Source: Malania oleifera (taxonomy: Eukaryota > Streptophyta > Magnoliopsida > Santalales > Ximeniaceae). From it: a stretch of DNA of 64,000 nucleotides. How positions within the stretch are numbered: the stretch's first letter is position 1; each line of letters begins with the position of its first letter. The DNA is taken from positions 96,002,953 through 96,066,952 of the forward strand of contig NC_080423.1 in NCBI RefSeq assembly GCF_029873635.1, read 5' to 3'. Below, piece by piece: positions 45,700 to 57,700 of the stretch. The position numbers and the translations under genes are program-made. A model generated the notes under the pieces. It was not told where the DNA came from and did no database searches. It saw only the letters and a program-made list of their open reading frames with translations.

Positions 45700-47869
45700 T
45701 GAAACTAAGGTGTAGTCCCAAGAGGGGAGGGTAAATTGGATTTAAAAATTTTCTTTTAATTCTTTTTAAGAATTCTTAACTTCTTTTTTTCTTTTAATGA
45801 AATCTTTACTTCTTGTTGATTTATTCAAATAATAAATACTTAAAAACAAAATTCAATCCACAACCAACAAAGTACTTAACTAATTAGTTAACCAATCAAC
45901 TTTCCAATCATCCACAATATTCAAATTAAGATAGAAGATTCAACTTGTGTTTGTTTACAGCCCTGTAGTTAATGAATTTGCTTTCTTAAAATGAGATGCA
46001 ATCCAATACTCTTTCCAAAAACTTAGATGTTAAATAAACTTTCAGTTTAATGTGTCTTTGAGTGTTTTATCAATCAACGTACTCCCTTATGGTTTCCGCA
46101 AAGAATGGATTAACTAACGTACTCCCTTTTGATTTTCGCAATCGCAAAAACAAATTAAGCTGAAGTTTTCTTAATATCAAATCCATGTCGTGTTTATGAT
46201 TAATGAATTTAAAACATCCACGCAGTTTGTATATGCTGTAAGTAAATAGAGTAAGGGAAAGAGGGAGTGAGACCACGGTTTTTACGAGGTTCGGCTTATA
46301 CCTAGCTTATGTCCTCACATTTGGCAAACCACCAAAGGATTCACTAAAACTAGTTCCTTTTCCGGGTGGAACAACACCGTTTACACACTCCTTTGATTAG
46401 GCTAAAGCCCGCCTCTCCAAACAATATACCCTCGTTCGGTCATTCCTTCAATTAGGTTAGAGCAACACCTGTCTAAGCGATATCCCCTCACTTAGCCTAC
46501 AATCCAACAATCCTAAAATCGTCACAATCTACAAGAGATACAACAAATAGATGTGTACAAAGAGTGCTCTCACAAAGAGTTGATTAGTACAAGTTAAATC
46601 TATATACTTCAATCAAATTCATAATATGAAATACAATTGAAGCTCAAAAGAGATTTCACCAAGTTTTCCTTCTAGATGAGAATCAACAATTCAGAAAGAC
46701 AGAGAAGGATTGATTAGTTACTTCTAAAAAAATCTTAGCAATTCAGACGTGCAAAGATGAGAGCATGAAAGCTTTTAAGAGTATGAGAGTTTTAGCTCTG
46801 AGAATTGATTTTCAATTGCTTGGTATAATTTAATTTGTAAAACCATGTATTTATAGAGTGAGTTTCTTTGTCTCCCAAGTTGCTTGGAGTGTCCCCCAAG
46901 TTTTTATAACTTTTAGATATAAAAAAAAACTAATTTTTAGAATTTTCCCGTTAAAGTTCAAAATTTAAATTTTCATAAGGTCAGTTGGCTGATCAGGTGA
47001 CTAGGTGGGTGTTTATATAGGGTCAGCTGGCTGGATAGACGACTGAGACCTTTCTGTCTCCCAAAAATTAATTCTATTAACTGGTCGGTCAGCTGACTGA
47101 ACACAGTTCATTTTGATCAGTTGGCTGACGAGACAATTTGTTGAGTTGCTGACAGCTTCGACCCCGCTCAGTATTTTGGTCATAACTTTTTTTTTTATAT
47201 AACTCTAAATTTGATGTTTTTAGTGTAAAAAAAAAAAAGGTAAGAGAAAATACTACAATTTCCATGTTGAACACTTTTTAAAATAATGAGTTTTTGATAG
47301 AGAAAAAGGCATATCAATGCGGATGTAAAAAAATAACAGCATTTGGAAAATCCTCTTTTTGGTGCTTTTCATTCCAAAAATAATTTTAACCATTTTAAAA
47401 TATCTTTTGACCTTATAAAAATATTTCCCAAGTATTTTAAAAGGTATTTAGGTCTGAGTAATTAACTCAAGAGCTTTTTGTATCCATATTGAAATCTAAT
47501 GAAGCACTTACCTAAAGACTTCTTAATTTTTTTTAATATTCTTAAACACTTAAGTCTCCATGTTTTGTCTTGGCCCTTTCTTCAAGCTTTAATATCAAGT
47601 TCATCCTGTCTTGGCCTTTTCATCAAGCTTTAATATCAAGTTCATCTTCTCATAGTCGTCAAGCTTTAATATATCATCCATGTCTTTAAGTATTTTTTAA
47701 GCTTCATATGATCATGTTCCTGTGGAATATAAGCTTCAATTGATCCTTGTGAGTACTTGACCTTGCTTTCACATATGTGAGATCTGAAATATCACCACTC
47801 AACCAAATATATTAAGTTCCACTTGTTTTTTATCATCAAAACAGGATGCTAACCCTTGTAAAGCCAACA
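45700..47869 (-). repeat. LTR of nested gag-only element, right copy
   Basis: 2170 bp, counterpart of 37308-39429. It is 48 bp longer, mainly through a direct duplication of ttcaagctttaatatcaagt and neighbours at about 47580-47650. Divergence from the left copy is appreciable (many substitutions), so the insertion is not recent. Confidence 0.85.
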
Positions 47870-48122
47870 AGTATTTAGAATATTCTTAAAGATAAATAGT
47901 GAAGTAGCCAGTTTGTGAGGGACGTTATCTACAAATTGAAGAATACATTTTTTTGTATTGTAAGTGGTATCTACCTTAGGGTGAAGTTTTGTAACCCCAT
48001 TATCATCATAGTGGAAGTTTGAAGTGGACTATGGTCCCTTGTTTTTCCTTTTACAGGTTTTCCACGTAAAAATTTTCGGTGTCATTTTCTCCACTTTATT
48101 TATTTTATCTCATTTAATTTTA
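47870..48122 (+). repeat. 3' LTR of copia element, right piece, truncated
   Basis: Resumes with agtatttagaatattctt and follows 32637-32893 of the 5' LTR to catttaatttta. It then stops about 50 bp short of the LTR end. Confidence 0.85.
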
Positions 48123-48378
48123 GAGAGAGAGACTCCATTCTGCAATTAGCTAGAGCACTTGATTCCAATATGCAATTGGCTTTAAACTCAACCCACTCTC
48201 CTTAAAAGGTTGATAAACATACACCTCCCTATATTCTAATCATTGTCCTTTAAGAGGAAAGCCTTTAAAACCTGATTCAACTTGTCAATGATATAGCTTG
48301 AGGTAAATTTGCCTTTAGATTGGTCACCTCTAACAATTTGTGGGTAGGTTTTTTTAGGGCTAAATATTGCAGAAATGA
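48123..48378. other. Unassigned sequence between copia and L1
   Basis: Starts with a short GA run. No coding similarity recognised. It may be the 5' part of the L1 that follows or a deletion junction. Confidence 0.35.
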
Positions 48379-50072
48379 TCATTTATTAATAAGAAAGGGG
48401 AGACCAAATGACTCTCGGTTCTGAAAATCAATTATGACCACAATTCTAGAAGTTATGGATAATGTTAAAATTTTGGTGAGAGGTGGGAACTCTTTTTTTT
48501 GGTTCGATAGGTGGCTGTCGTCAAGCCCGTTATCTATGAGCGCTGATGATATTTTGAACAAGAAATTGTGTATTAAGGATTGCTAGTTAAATAATAATTG
48601 GAACTTTGATTTAGTACTAGAATTGGTTGGTGCCGATAAAACAAGGGAAATTTTGCACCAGGTGCCAGCGGGTAAAAGTGGGCAAGATATTTTTGTCTAG
48701 AAGCCTGCCCCAGATGGTAATTTCTCTACAAAAATGGCTTGGGAGGCAGTGAGGAGTAGAAGTGATAGTTTTGTATGAAATGACTGGTTTTGGCATTCTT
48801 TATTGCCTAGAAGAGTCTCAATGTGTTTATGGAGAGCCTAGTTTAGATGCTTGGCTATAGATGATAGATTTTAGGCCAAAGGAATATCGATGGCTTCGAC
48901 TTGTGATTGCTACGTTCAGAGAAGCTAGGAAAACATTGGTCATATTCTTTCTTTAGGTAAGGTGGCTTCAGAGGTTTGGCGTCGAGCTAGTGTGGCGTTG
49001 GGGATTCCTTTCCAACGATCCCTTCCCTGGAAAAACAAAATGGCAAATTGGTTCTACTATGCTAAAAAATTATCTATTAAAGGTATTTTAATCGGGGTGA
49101 TTCCGTGTTTGATTACGTGGAGCCTCTGGAATCGAAGATGTAAAGCGAGAATGGAAGGAGTTTATCAAAGTGCAGATCAGATGTGGAGAAGTGTTCGATT
49201 CTGGGTTAGTTTTATTGCTGAATTCCAATTCTTTTAAACAATTGAAGAAGTTGGACATTAAGATTTTGATTGAGTTTTAAGCATCAGGGAGTTTGCGACA
49301 GGCCTGAAAAAATTATTTTGTGGGTTGAATCTCCAGTAGGGTGGATAAAACTTAATTATGATGGGAGTTGTAGGGGCAATCCGGGTAATTCAGGAGGTGG
49401 AGGAATTATTCGAGATTGCCATGACATGGAAAAAGTAATTTTTTCAAGTTGTTTTGGCAATGGTACGAATAATAGTGCGGAATTAAAAGCAATCAGTGAA
49501 GGAATTCATTTGTGCAAACGTTTGCATTATTTTAATGTGATTACTGAAAGTGACTCACAAATTGTAGTTGATTGGCTTCAGGAAGGTAGATGTACTTTGT
49601 GGTATCTTTGGGAATTTTGGGAGGAGTTCGTGGTGGAGCTAGAAGGAGTGAACGTCATAGTGATGCATCAATATAGAGAAGACAATAGTGTGACTGATTT
49701 TCTTGCTAAAGAAGGAGAAATGGGTAACAATGTACTCTACGAAGAACAATACCTTCTACCACATTATCTAAAAGGTATTCTTCAGATGGATATGTGGGGT
49801 CTCGTTTCCATTTGTCGTTAGTTCAACTTTAGAGTTTCGTTTGGTATATTTTGTTTTGATTTTGGTTGCTTTTATGTTTTTATCTTCTTTGTTAGTTATG
49901 TTTAATTTGGTTGTCCTAATTTGATTGGTTGCTGATGTTGGTGTTTTTTGGAAGGATTTTTCTGTAATCTCCCTTTTGTTTTATCTTGTAACCACGGTAT
50001 TCCTCTGCCAAAAGTGAGGGTATATTAATAAATAAATCGAGGTGCTGCCATCTTTCAATAAAAAAAAGAAAA
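48379..50072 (+). mobile_element. L1-type LINE with RNase H, 5'-truncated
   Basis: Plus-strand frames give ILVRGGNSFFWFDRWL (about 48465-48520), the zf-RVT region (WHSLLPRRVSMCLWRA, about 48790-48840; SEVWRRASVALGIPF, 48968-49012), ITWSLWNRR (49112-49138), then a complete RNase H (49270-49821). A 3' UTR and A-rich tail (aataaaaaaaagaaaag, ~50057-50072) follow. Upstream frames carry several stops. No target duplication was found. Confidence 0.82.
49270..49821 (+). CDS. Open RNase H domain of the L1
   Basis: 183-codon open frame with the plant RVT_3-type RNase H: LNYDGSCRGNPGNSGGGGII (first Asp), NNSAELKAISEGI (Glu), ITESDSQIVVDWL (Asp), EDNSVTDFLAKEG (last Asp). All four acidic positions are present. 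It is only the C-terminal domain of the LINE ORF2 and is out of frame with the upstream zf-RVT part (48962-49237), so it is unlikely to be expressed as such. Confidence 0.75.
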   Translation: MSFKHQGVCDRPEKIILWVESPVGWIKLNYDGSCRGNPGNSGGGGIIRDCHDMEKVIFSSCFGNGTNNSAELKAISEGIHLCKRLHYFNVITESDSQIVVDWLQEGRCTLWYLWEFWEEFVVELEGVNVIVMHQYREDNSVTDFLAKEGEMGNNVLYEEQYLLPHYLKGILQMDMWGLVSICR

Positions 50073-50345
50073 GTTGAACACTAATACTTGGAAAAACTGA
50101 TTTCATGAGCCGAAAATGACCAACATAACAGAAAAAGTGATGCCAATATTTATGCATCTTGGAAGAGATTCTCTTAATTAAAATAGCACAACCTTGCTTA
50201 AACAACTTTCTTGGTTACTAGAGGAAATCCAAGATATTTTCATGGGAAGGTGTGATAGGGATTCCTAGAATTTTGTAGATTTCAAGCTTATGCCACAAAA
50301 GAAAATTTTAGTTTTGGCAATGTTAGTCTTCAAACTAAATAAAAT
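50073..50345 (-). mobile_element. L1-type LINE scrap, - strand (RT end)
   Basis: Minus strand reads LKTNIAKTKIFFCG-like, then CAILIKRISSKMHKYWHHFF and GHFRLMKSVFPSISVQ. This matches the end of plant L1 RT (GLKINPSKSEIF..., RI..W....LS.AGR.QLI.SVL). It abuts the tail of the plus-strand L1. Confidence 0.65.
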
Positions 50346-50876
50346 ATAAAAGGATCTAGTAATGGCCGGTATGGGCTAATGTTCCACGTTTCCAAGGTCG
50401 AGATCGAGTTCGAGTTAGTTGTAACCTGAAATTGCTTGAGGGAGTAGTGCTTCACCTTTGAATGTGCAGAGGGGTTTCTAGACCATCTAATGCTTTAGTG
50501 GGGTTGCGATTATGGGTATGATCTTCTAATCATGCAACCATGGCACAAGTCGAGTAGGGTCACCAATGATGGGCTATTTGTGACCCTTCTGAGAAAGGGT
50601 AACCAATGACTATTTTGTGAGGGTAGGTATTGGATAAATGGTAAGGTTGCTTCTTTGTGACTAGTTAGTCATGAGGTTTGAGTTCAACGAAACAAGCTCT
50701 TTGCTTAAAAGTGATGGTAAGGTTGCATACACTGTGACGACCTTTCCTGTATTCTCGGCAAAGGAGGATTCTTATAGCTTGAGGATGCCATTTTTTTATT
50801 TTTATTTTTTATGATGGCTTTCACCAAATTCAGTGCAAATAACTATTTGTGACACTTTTCTTATTATTAGAAATAC
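50346..50876. other. Unassigned sequence
   Basis: No coding similarity recognised on either strand. No repeat partner in the window was noticed. Confidence 0.35.
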
Positions 50877-51839
50877 TGTTGGAATTGGTGTATTCCCCAA
50901 AGGGGAGGGGGGTGAATTGGGTATTTAAAACTTTCTACCTAGGTTAAATCCTTAACTATTATTGCAACCTAGGGTCTTTCTAAGCGAATTCCAATTACCC
51001 ACTAATATAAAACTGAGCAAATGATCAAGACAAATATAGCAAGCTCAGTATACCCCAAATAAGTATGTAAGCAAGTATTTAAAGCAATTAAAACATTCAC
51101 AGCAGTTCAAGTACTAGCATATATGTGTGGAATTGAAAGTGCGGAAATTAAACAGAGAGCCGACACAAAATATGTTATTGGGGTTTCTGCCAATACTGCT
51201 TACGTCCCCTCCTCAAGCTCACAAGTAAGAGGATTTTACTAAATTGCTCACTTGCGAGTGAAGTAACACTGTTTACAACACCTTACCAGGATGGTGCACC
51301 TAGTTCTCCTAACTGGGTCTGAACCAGTTCGGTGCTCACCTGACCGAATCTGAGCAATTCGGGACTATTCATAGGGTTAGTCTCCCTCTTCCGACCATTC
51401 GTTGGGAATACAATAATATTCAACTAAAATATTTTTCGTACAACAATGAATGCTTCTATACTAAGAAGATGTGTACACAATATGCACAATGCCCTCACGT
51501 ATGATATGAAATGAAACTCAATGTGAGTATGGTGATTTTCTCACTAAAATAATCCTTAAATAAAAATATATATGATGGATGCTCAAGGATTTAAACCCTA
51601 ACAAAATATTTTTCCAAAAATATTTTTCCCAAATAAAGTGCAGGAGAATTTAGAGTTTTTGCTTACAAATGAACTTGCAAAAATAGTATGTGTGAGTGTA
51701 AGCACGATTGCAATAAGACTTTCCTAACACAAATTATTTGTGCTCAAGTATTTCAAAAATAACTAATATAAATTTTCTCCCAATAATATTTATTAATAAA
51801 ATATATAGGAGATCTAAGAAGCTAACTCTTAAAAATAAG
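50877..51839 (-). repeat. LTR-like sequence of a minus-strand copia-type element, left part
   Basis: Starts TGTTGGAATTGGTGTATTCCCC and then ggggaggggggtgaattgg, the same layout as the LTR at 37308 (agaggaggggggtgaattgg). It is interrupted at ataag by the 51840 element and resumes at 63694. It is a related family rather than the same one, since similarity is confined to the first part. Confidence 0.55.
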
Positions 51840-54695
51840 TGTAGACACCCCATTTTTACCCAAACCCAATATATTTATTATCATTATTATTATTATTATT
51901 TTATTAGTATTTTTATTATTTTATTTATTCTTATTATTATTATTATTTTTCATTAGTATTATTATTATTATTTTTATTTTTATTTTTACTTCTATTTATA
52001 TTATTATTATTATTATTATTTATTATTTTCATTATTATTAATTTATTACTATTTTTATTAATTTTCTATTATTACAAATTACTTTCTTATATTACTTTGT
52101 TATTATTGTTATTATTATTTTTATTTTCATATATTATTATTATTACTTTTATTATTATTTTTATTATTTTATTTACATGGGTCTAGGGTTTTTGGGGGAT
52201 GCCTTTATAAAGGCTTAAACACGCACAGGGAAAGAGGGGGCGCTGCGCACAACACAGCCACAGAGCCAAAAATACAAAAAAACCATCTTCTTCTTCTTCT
52301 CCGGCCACCCCATCACCCGCTGATCCTCCTCAGTTTCCCACCTTGATCTCTTCTCCCCCTCTTTCTTCCATCTCCACTACGCCAGACTAGCACCCGAGCG
52401 CGTCCCTTTCTTCTTGCTCACGTTCTCAACCAACAACGACTGGCCTCCTCTGCCGCCAGTCCATAGAATCTAGCCGCCACAGCTCCTCTGGCCATCCCCT
52501 ACAACTCCAACCGCCTCATCCCAGTACCAGAACAGAAGTAGCCAGCCACCAACTCCCCGAGCCCTCCATCACGGCATTACGGGTTTTAGGTGGGAAGGCA
52601 CCAACGGCATCGCAGGAGGCTACTCTAGAGGTCTTCAGCTAGAAGTCCTCTGTTGGAGCACGAGGCACCAAAAGCAACAGCAACCCAATAGCCCGGCGCT
52701 CGTTTGTGTTTTTCAGCGGCCATCTTTCTCAGTTTTTTTTTAGTTCCGTCAACAGCACCAGTCATCTTCTCCGGCGCTCGCTACTGTTTTTCTTCGGTGT
52801 TCGCTTGTCTTTCCGGCCACCCCTGCTCCGGTCACCCATCTTGATCACCACCAACCGTGAGTCGCCTTTCACTGCACCGGCATCACCTGCTGCACACACA
52901 CACGCACCCACTTGCACTCACTGATACACTCACCTCTGTTATATTTTAACTGCATTGTCATTAGTTTTTTTTTTTTTTTTTTTTTGTCATGTTTTAACAT
53001 TTAAAGTTTAAATCCTTTATTATGTATATGTAGAAATTAAATGATTAACTGATTTTTATTAGTTGTGTTTTTTTTTAAATATGCAGGATTAAGCTCTTGA
53101 TTGTATATGTTAAATATTCAGTTTATGATATTTGTTCATGCTTATTTGTCTATTTATTTATCTCTAGATATTAAATATAGCTGTAGAAACTCCATTGTAA
53201 AATTCGTTTTAATATTTAAAGTGCGCTTTTTTTTGCTGCGTTTATTATATGTATAAAATATTAATACTATTGTTGTCTGTTACATTGTTTGTTTTAGTTT
53301 TTAATATCCATGATATATTTTTCTTGTTATTATTATTGTATACTTTAATATTGTTGTCATATTATCATTGTGTATTTATTTTGCATATTATTATTATTAT
53401 TACGTTGCATATTTTTTTTATATATATTTTTACATACTTATGTGATTGTTATTATTATGACCTTATATATATTTATGTTATTATTGATTGCATATCTTAA
53501 ATTGTATATCTAATTTGCATGCATAGGCATTATTGTCATAGCCTTAATTATTTATTGACATATTTATATTATTATTTAATTGTATAGTTTACATCTTATT
53601 ATTGTGATCACCTCATATGTTTAGGTGCATATTCATATTACCTTTACCTATCCTTCTTATTGTATATTTGATTACCTATTTAGTTTCGTATTATTACTGT
53701 ATTTCCATGTTAGATTTTGGTATATTTCCTAATTATCACATGTTTATATATTATACCCATATATATATATATTCACATAATAGATTATAATTTGAATTGT
53801 TCCCATAATTTTACTTGATTTGTTTCCAAATTGTATAGTTTACATGTTAATTATAGGATTAGTTTATTATTTCCATATTGTACATGTTTTTATTAAGGCA
53901 GGTTTAGTATTATTAATATATGCTTATTACTACTAATAGTATTATTGCCATAATTATCATATATATATACACATGTATATTTTTAGAGGTGGGCTGATAT
54001 TATAAATCTTGGAACGCGGTGGTATTATTCTTACTATCCTTTTTGTGCAAGTATATATGTATGTTAGCATGTATATAGTCACAAATTATTTCCATATATT
54101 AGGGTACATGCTATTCATTATTATCAAACGTATATATACATGTGTCAAGTTATTAATATTATTATTATTATTATTGTAGATCACTACTATTACTATCATT
54201 ATTATTATTTTATGATCATTTATTATTATTATATTATTATTATTATATTTTTTGTTATTAAGTATTTTGATTTTTTTTTCTTCCCTATGATTTTATTGCG
54301 GGGGTATGAGCCTTCGGGCTTCACGTACCTTAAGCTCTGAGGGAATATATGTATATATTTATTTATTTATTCATTTTCATGTGTGTTTATTAATTCATAA
54401 AGGAGTAGTTTAAAGAATTATTAGATTAACTTAGGGATAATTTCAAATTAATTAGGGTACCGTTCGTAAGAACGGGCGCGTAGGGGGTGCTCGTACCTTC
54501 CCCTCGCGTAACGGAACTCCCGACCCCAACTCTGGTAATGTAGACCGATTCTACCCCTAACGGGGTAGTAATCATGTGTTCTAACCGCACTAAAGGTTAG
54601 TGGCGACTCCGATATTCCATGTTTTTCAATGAAAATATTAAAATGATTTTTAATTTCGCCGCCCGGGGCACACGCGCTCCTAGGACGCCGCGACA
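51840..54695 (+). repeat. 5' LTR of the LARD-like element
   Basis: 2856 bp. An (ATT)n-rich U3, then a palindromic TATA region gcctttataaaggc (52201-52214). A GC-richer pyrimidine-biased leader follows (~52230-52920), then AT-rich DNA and a conserved terminal block (54298-54695). Confidence 0.92.
52201..52214 (+). promoter_or_regulatory. TATA box of LARD LTR
   Basis: gcctttataaaggc, a 14-bp perfect palindrome around tataa, just before the GC-rich leader. Repeated in the 3' LTR at about 61204-61217. Confidence 0.6.
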
Positions 54696-54698
54696 GCT

Positions 54699-54716
54699 TG
54701 GCGACTCCGCTGGGGG
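54699..54716 (+). other. Primer binding site of the LARD-like element
   Basis: TGGCGACTCCGCTGGGGG begins three bases after the LTR. It would pair with a tRNA ending ...GTCGCCA; tRNA-Arg is used by Ogre/TAT elements, so that is the likely primer (inference). The first 11 bases recur inside the LTR at 54601. Confidence 0.75.
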
Positions 54717-57700
54717 ACTTAGAGAGTCGAGCCATTAATTAATTGAAAATTATCCCAAGTTTAAATTTAATAAATCTTTTAATTACTCATTATTTTGTAA
54801 ATATTGTAATTTGTCAATAAACTTTGATTAATTGTAAATATTTTACTTCCATAATTTGTAAATAACCAAAATTAGTTAAAAATATTTTGTTTCCTAATTT
54901 TGTGAATATTAATTGTAGATATTTTGTTTCCAAATATTTTGAATAAAGCATATTAATTTTAGATATTGTGAATAAGCATATTAATTATAGATATTGTGTA
55001 TACTAATCATAAATATTTTGTTTCCTTATTTTTTGTTTCCAAATTTTTTTTTGAATAAACATATTAATTGCATATATTGTGTTTCCTTATCTTTTGAATA
55101 TATATATTAATGGTAGATATCTTGTTTCCATATTGTTTATAGCATGTGAATAAATGTGGGGATAGCGGGATTAGGTTAATTCAAATGCACACACTTTCAC
55201 GCTCTATACCCGAGCTTTCCTTACTAGGATTAGATAGGAGTGTAATAGCGTTTGTCCCCACGTGGCAGGGCTTGTGGGGACCCGCGAACCACTCCGCTCA
55301 ATTTAAACTTCGTCCAAACCCCTTTTGGGTGAGGATGGAGGTTAGATTGGGAACCTTTGTATATAGGGATTAGAGCTTACCCACACATACTTGTCTATAG
55401 TCTTCCCTAACTAGGATAGAATCATGAAGAACCCTGTATATATATACCTACCCTGGGTTGGGACAGGAGCCACATCCTACTCCATGTATAGTATGTTGTA
55501 TATATGTTATGAGATACTTTGTATTATATCATACATTTGACATCCATTTTAGACATACATACTACTTAGTCAGTATTCAGAAAAGCCCAATAATGAGACC
55601 ATGGCCTATCCTTTTAAAAAAAAAAAATGAAGCACTTGACCTGAGCATTTTAAAATATGGGTCGGCCAAACCCTTTTCAAATAACTTGGGTCCAATTCTT
55701 TAAAAACAAACTAAGGCCCGACCTTTTCCTAAGTAAAAACTCAGGCCAAGCCTGATTTTCAAAAAGGGTCAAACTCAGATTTCCAAAAATGGGCTTCGGC
55801 CCTATTACCCAAAAATATGGGCCAACATTTTTCTAAGCAAATCCAAGCCCAAGTCCTTTTAAAACTAGGGCCTAATCCCATCATGAAATATATTGAAACC
55901 CATATTTTAAAATACTTGAAGTTCAAGTGCATGTTAAAGTCCACAAGCCTGCATTGAACAAATCCAAGGGGTTGACTAGCTTGGGTCAACCCCAACCTCC
56001 GATCATAATTTGACCTTTCATAGAATACGAGGTACATGGACCGTCATTAAAGAAAGGAATGGTTAAGGGAAGAGTTGAATTGAAATTGTGGCCCATCAAT
56101 GGTCGTCTTAATCTTGAAATCTTTCATTAGCGGGATGTTTTCAAAATTCTGGCAAAGTAGTCATTTAGGTTACATTGCATTCATGCATTCACGCATAATT
56201 ACACGCATAACCATGCATGATAGGCTGATGCATGTTCATATCCTTATTGTATGTATTTGTGCACTAGTTACCCCCACGCATAAACACCCATTGCATAACA
56301 TAATCATGCATTCCATGCTCAATTTCATAACCATGTATGCATAATCATCTCCAATGGATCAATAATCACATTCCAATTTATCTTTAAAGCCATGGTCCAA
56401 GGTGATAGAATTGAGATCCAGGATTCCAATATTGAGCAAAGCAAGATGATCTCTCTACAGAGAAAGGACCCATTGCGTGATCATAGTAGGAATGTAATAA
56501 ACGCCATCGGGTTAGAAGATTGATTGGTATTCAACTTTAGAAGTGAGCTCACATGATACAGAAATGCTGCTTGATCACCTAAGGCTGATAACAAGAGGAA
56601 TGTCCATGCTTTTTATTTAAATCATTTTGAAATTGAATGAAATAAGAATGCTTTTCAGTCTCATCTCATTTCATCCTCCTTGAATCACCACTTTATGCCA
56701 AATTTTGTCTATTTTTGCTTGTATTTTGTGTAAAGTGACATAGGTAATAGTTTTGTCAGTACAAAGGACTTGGAGCCATTAGCTAGTTTTGGAAGTTATT
56801 CAATGGGGCAAAAAAAAAAAAAAAAAAAAAAAAAGAAAGAAAGAAAAGAAAAAAAAGGATGATGAAGGAAAAGTCTTGAAGACCCCCCACTTCAAGACAT
56901 TTTCAAGAGCCTGGTTGAGATATGGATTTCAAAACGATGAAGAGTCATAGGAGAAATATACAGAAAGGACTCATCAAGTTTTGTTCTACATTCGCTTGAT
57001 AAAATCGACGAAAAAGTCTCTTGTCTTTGTTATCTATGATTGGTGTCTTAAAGGTATGATGATTATATTCTGATCAAATGAAGGGTGGCTATCTTTGATT
57101 GACCAGTTTTTCCATAAAGAACCAAACGATGATTTACCATTTGCTAACCCATTTCGAGCCTGAATGTTAAACCAATCTTTTCTTAAAAGTTAGTTCATCA
57201 AAAATTCAACCTGGGTTTGGGTCTTGTAGTGTTTGAAAAGTCATTTGAGGCAATGATCATTACCAAAATGATGGCAGGCCATTTTTCTGCTACCCAAAAG
57301 AAAGTAAAAGAAGAAATCCCTTGACAACCCTTTTGAGCCTGAAAAATTCATTCCTTGATTAACATGTTGAAGGATCACACCCCACACTGGGGCAGTTTTT
57401 TGAAAGATTGGTCCTAATTGAAGTTCAAATGAAAATGAAGTTAAGATTTCTTCATAAAAGTAAAAGAAAAAGTTACATTAAAAGAAGAAGAAGATGATGA
57501 TGAAAAAAAAAAATGAGAAAAAAAAGAGAGCAAAAAGAAGAAAAGGAAAAAAAAATGAAAATATGGGACATACTACATATGTGATCTTTGACCAAATTAC
57601 CCTTGATGAAATTGATAAATTTTGAGCCTTATTTAAATCTTTCTTTCTTTAACCCATACCATTAGCCTACATTACGGTCCAAATGAAAGTCCTGACCAGA

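Larger units (their letters stand above)
37308..47869 (-). mobile_element. Gag-only copia-type LTR retrotransposon, nested, - strand
   Basis: LTRs 37308-39429 and 45700-47869. Target duplication AGTAT at 37303-37307 and 47870-47874 lies inside the copia 3' LTR. On the minus strand the PBS TGGTATCAGAGAGGGA (45697-45682) lies beside the right LTR, and the polypurine tract aaaagggggagat (about 39442-39430) beside the left. The interior encodes gag pieces only and no pol. About 1.5 kb beside the polypurine tract (39445-40955) is AT-rich and non-coding. It is a large non-autonomous derivative, interrupted by a solo LTR at 41733-44634. Confidence 0.88.
32334..48122 (+). mobile_element. Ty1/copia retrotransposon, decayed, 3' LTR split by a nested element
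   Basis: 5' LTR 32334-32943, PBS TGGTATCAGAGC (32947-32958). Gag, protease, integrase and RT-RNase H follow in copia order to 36989, then a polypurine tract (gtcgggagagggagatt, about 37010-37026). The 3' LTR is in two pieces, 37027-37307 and 47870-48122. The split is exactly the 5-bp duplication AGTAT of the nested element. The final ~50 bp of the 3' LTR is missing, so no target duplication can be checked. About 5.2 kb belongs to this element itself. Stops replace Trp and Gln codons at many sites, and key catalytic residues are changed. Confidence 0.9.

Noticed and set aside
52706-52924. 72-73-codon frame preserved in both LTRs (also 61707-61928)
   Set aside because: Identity is explained by the recent origin of both LTRs from one template. 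The solo LTR does not keep the frame, so there is no sign of coding.
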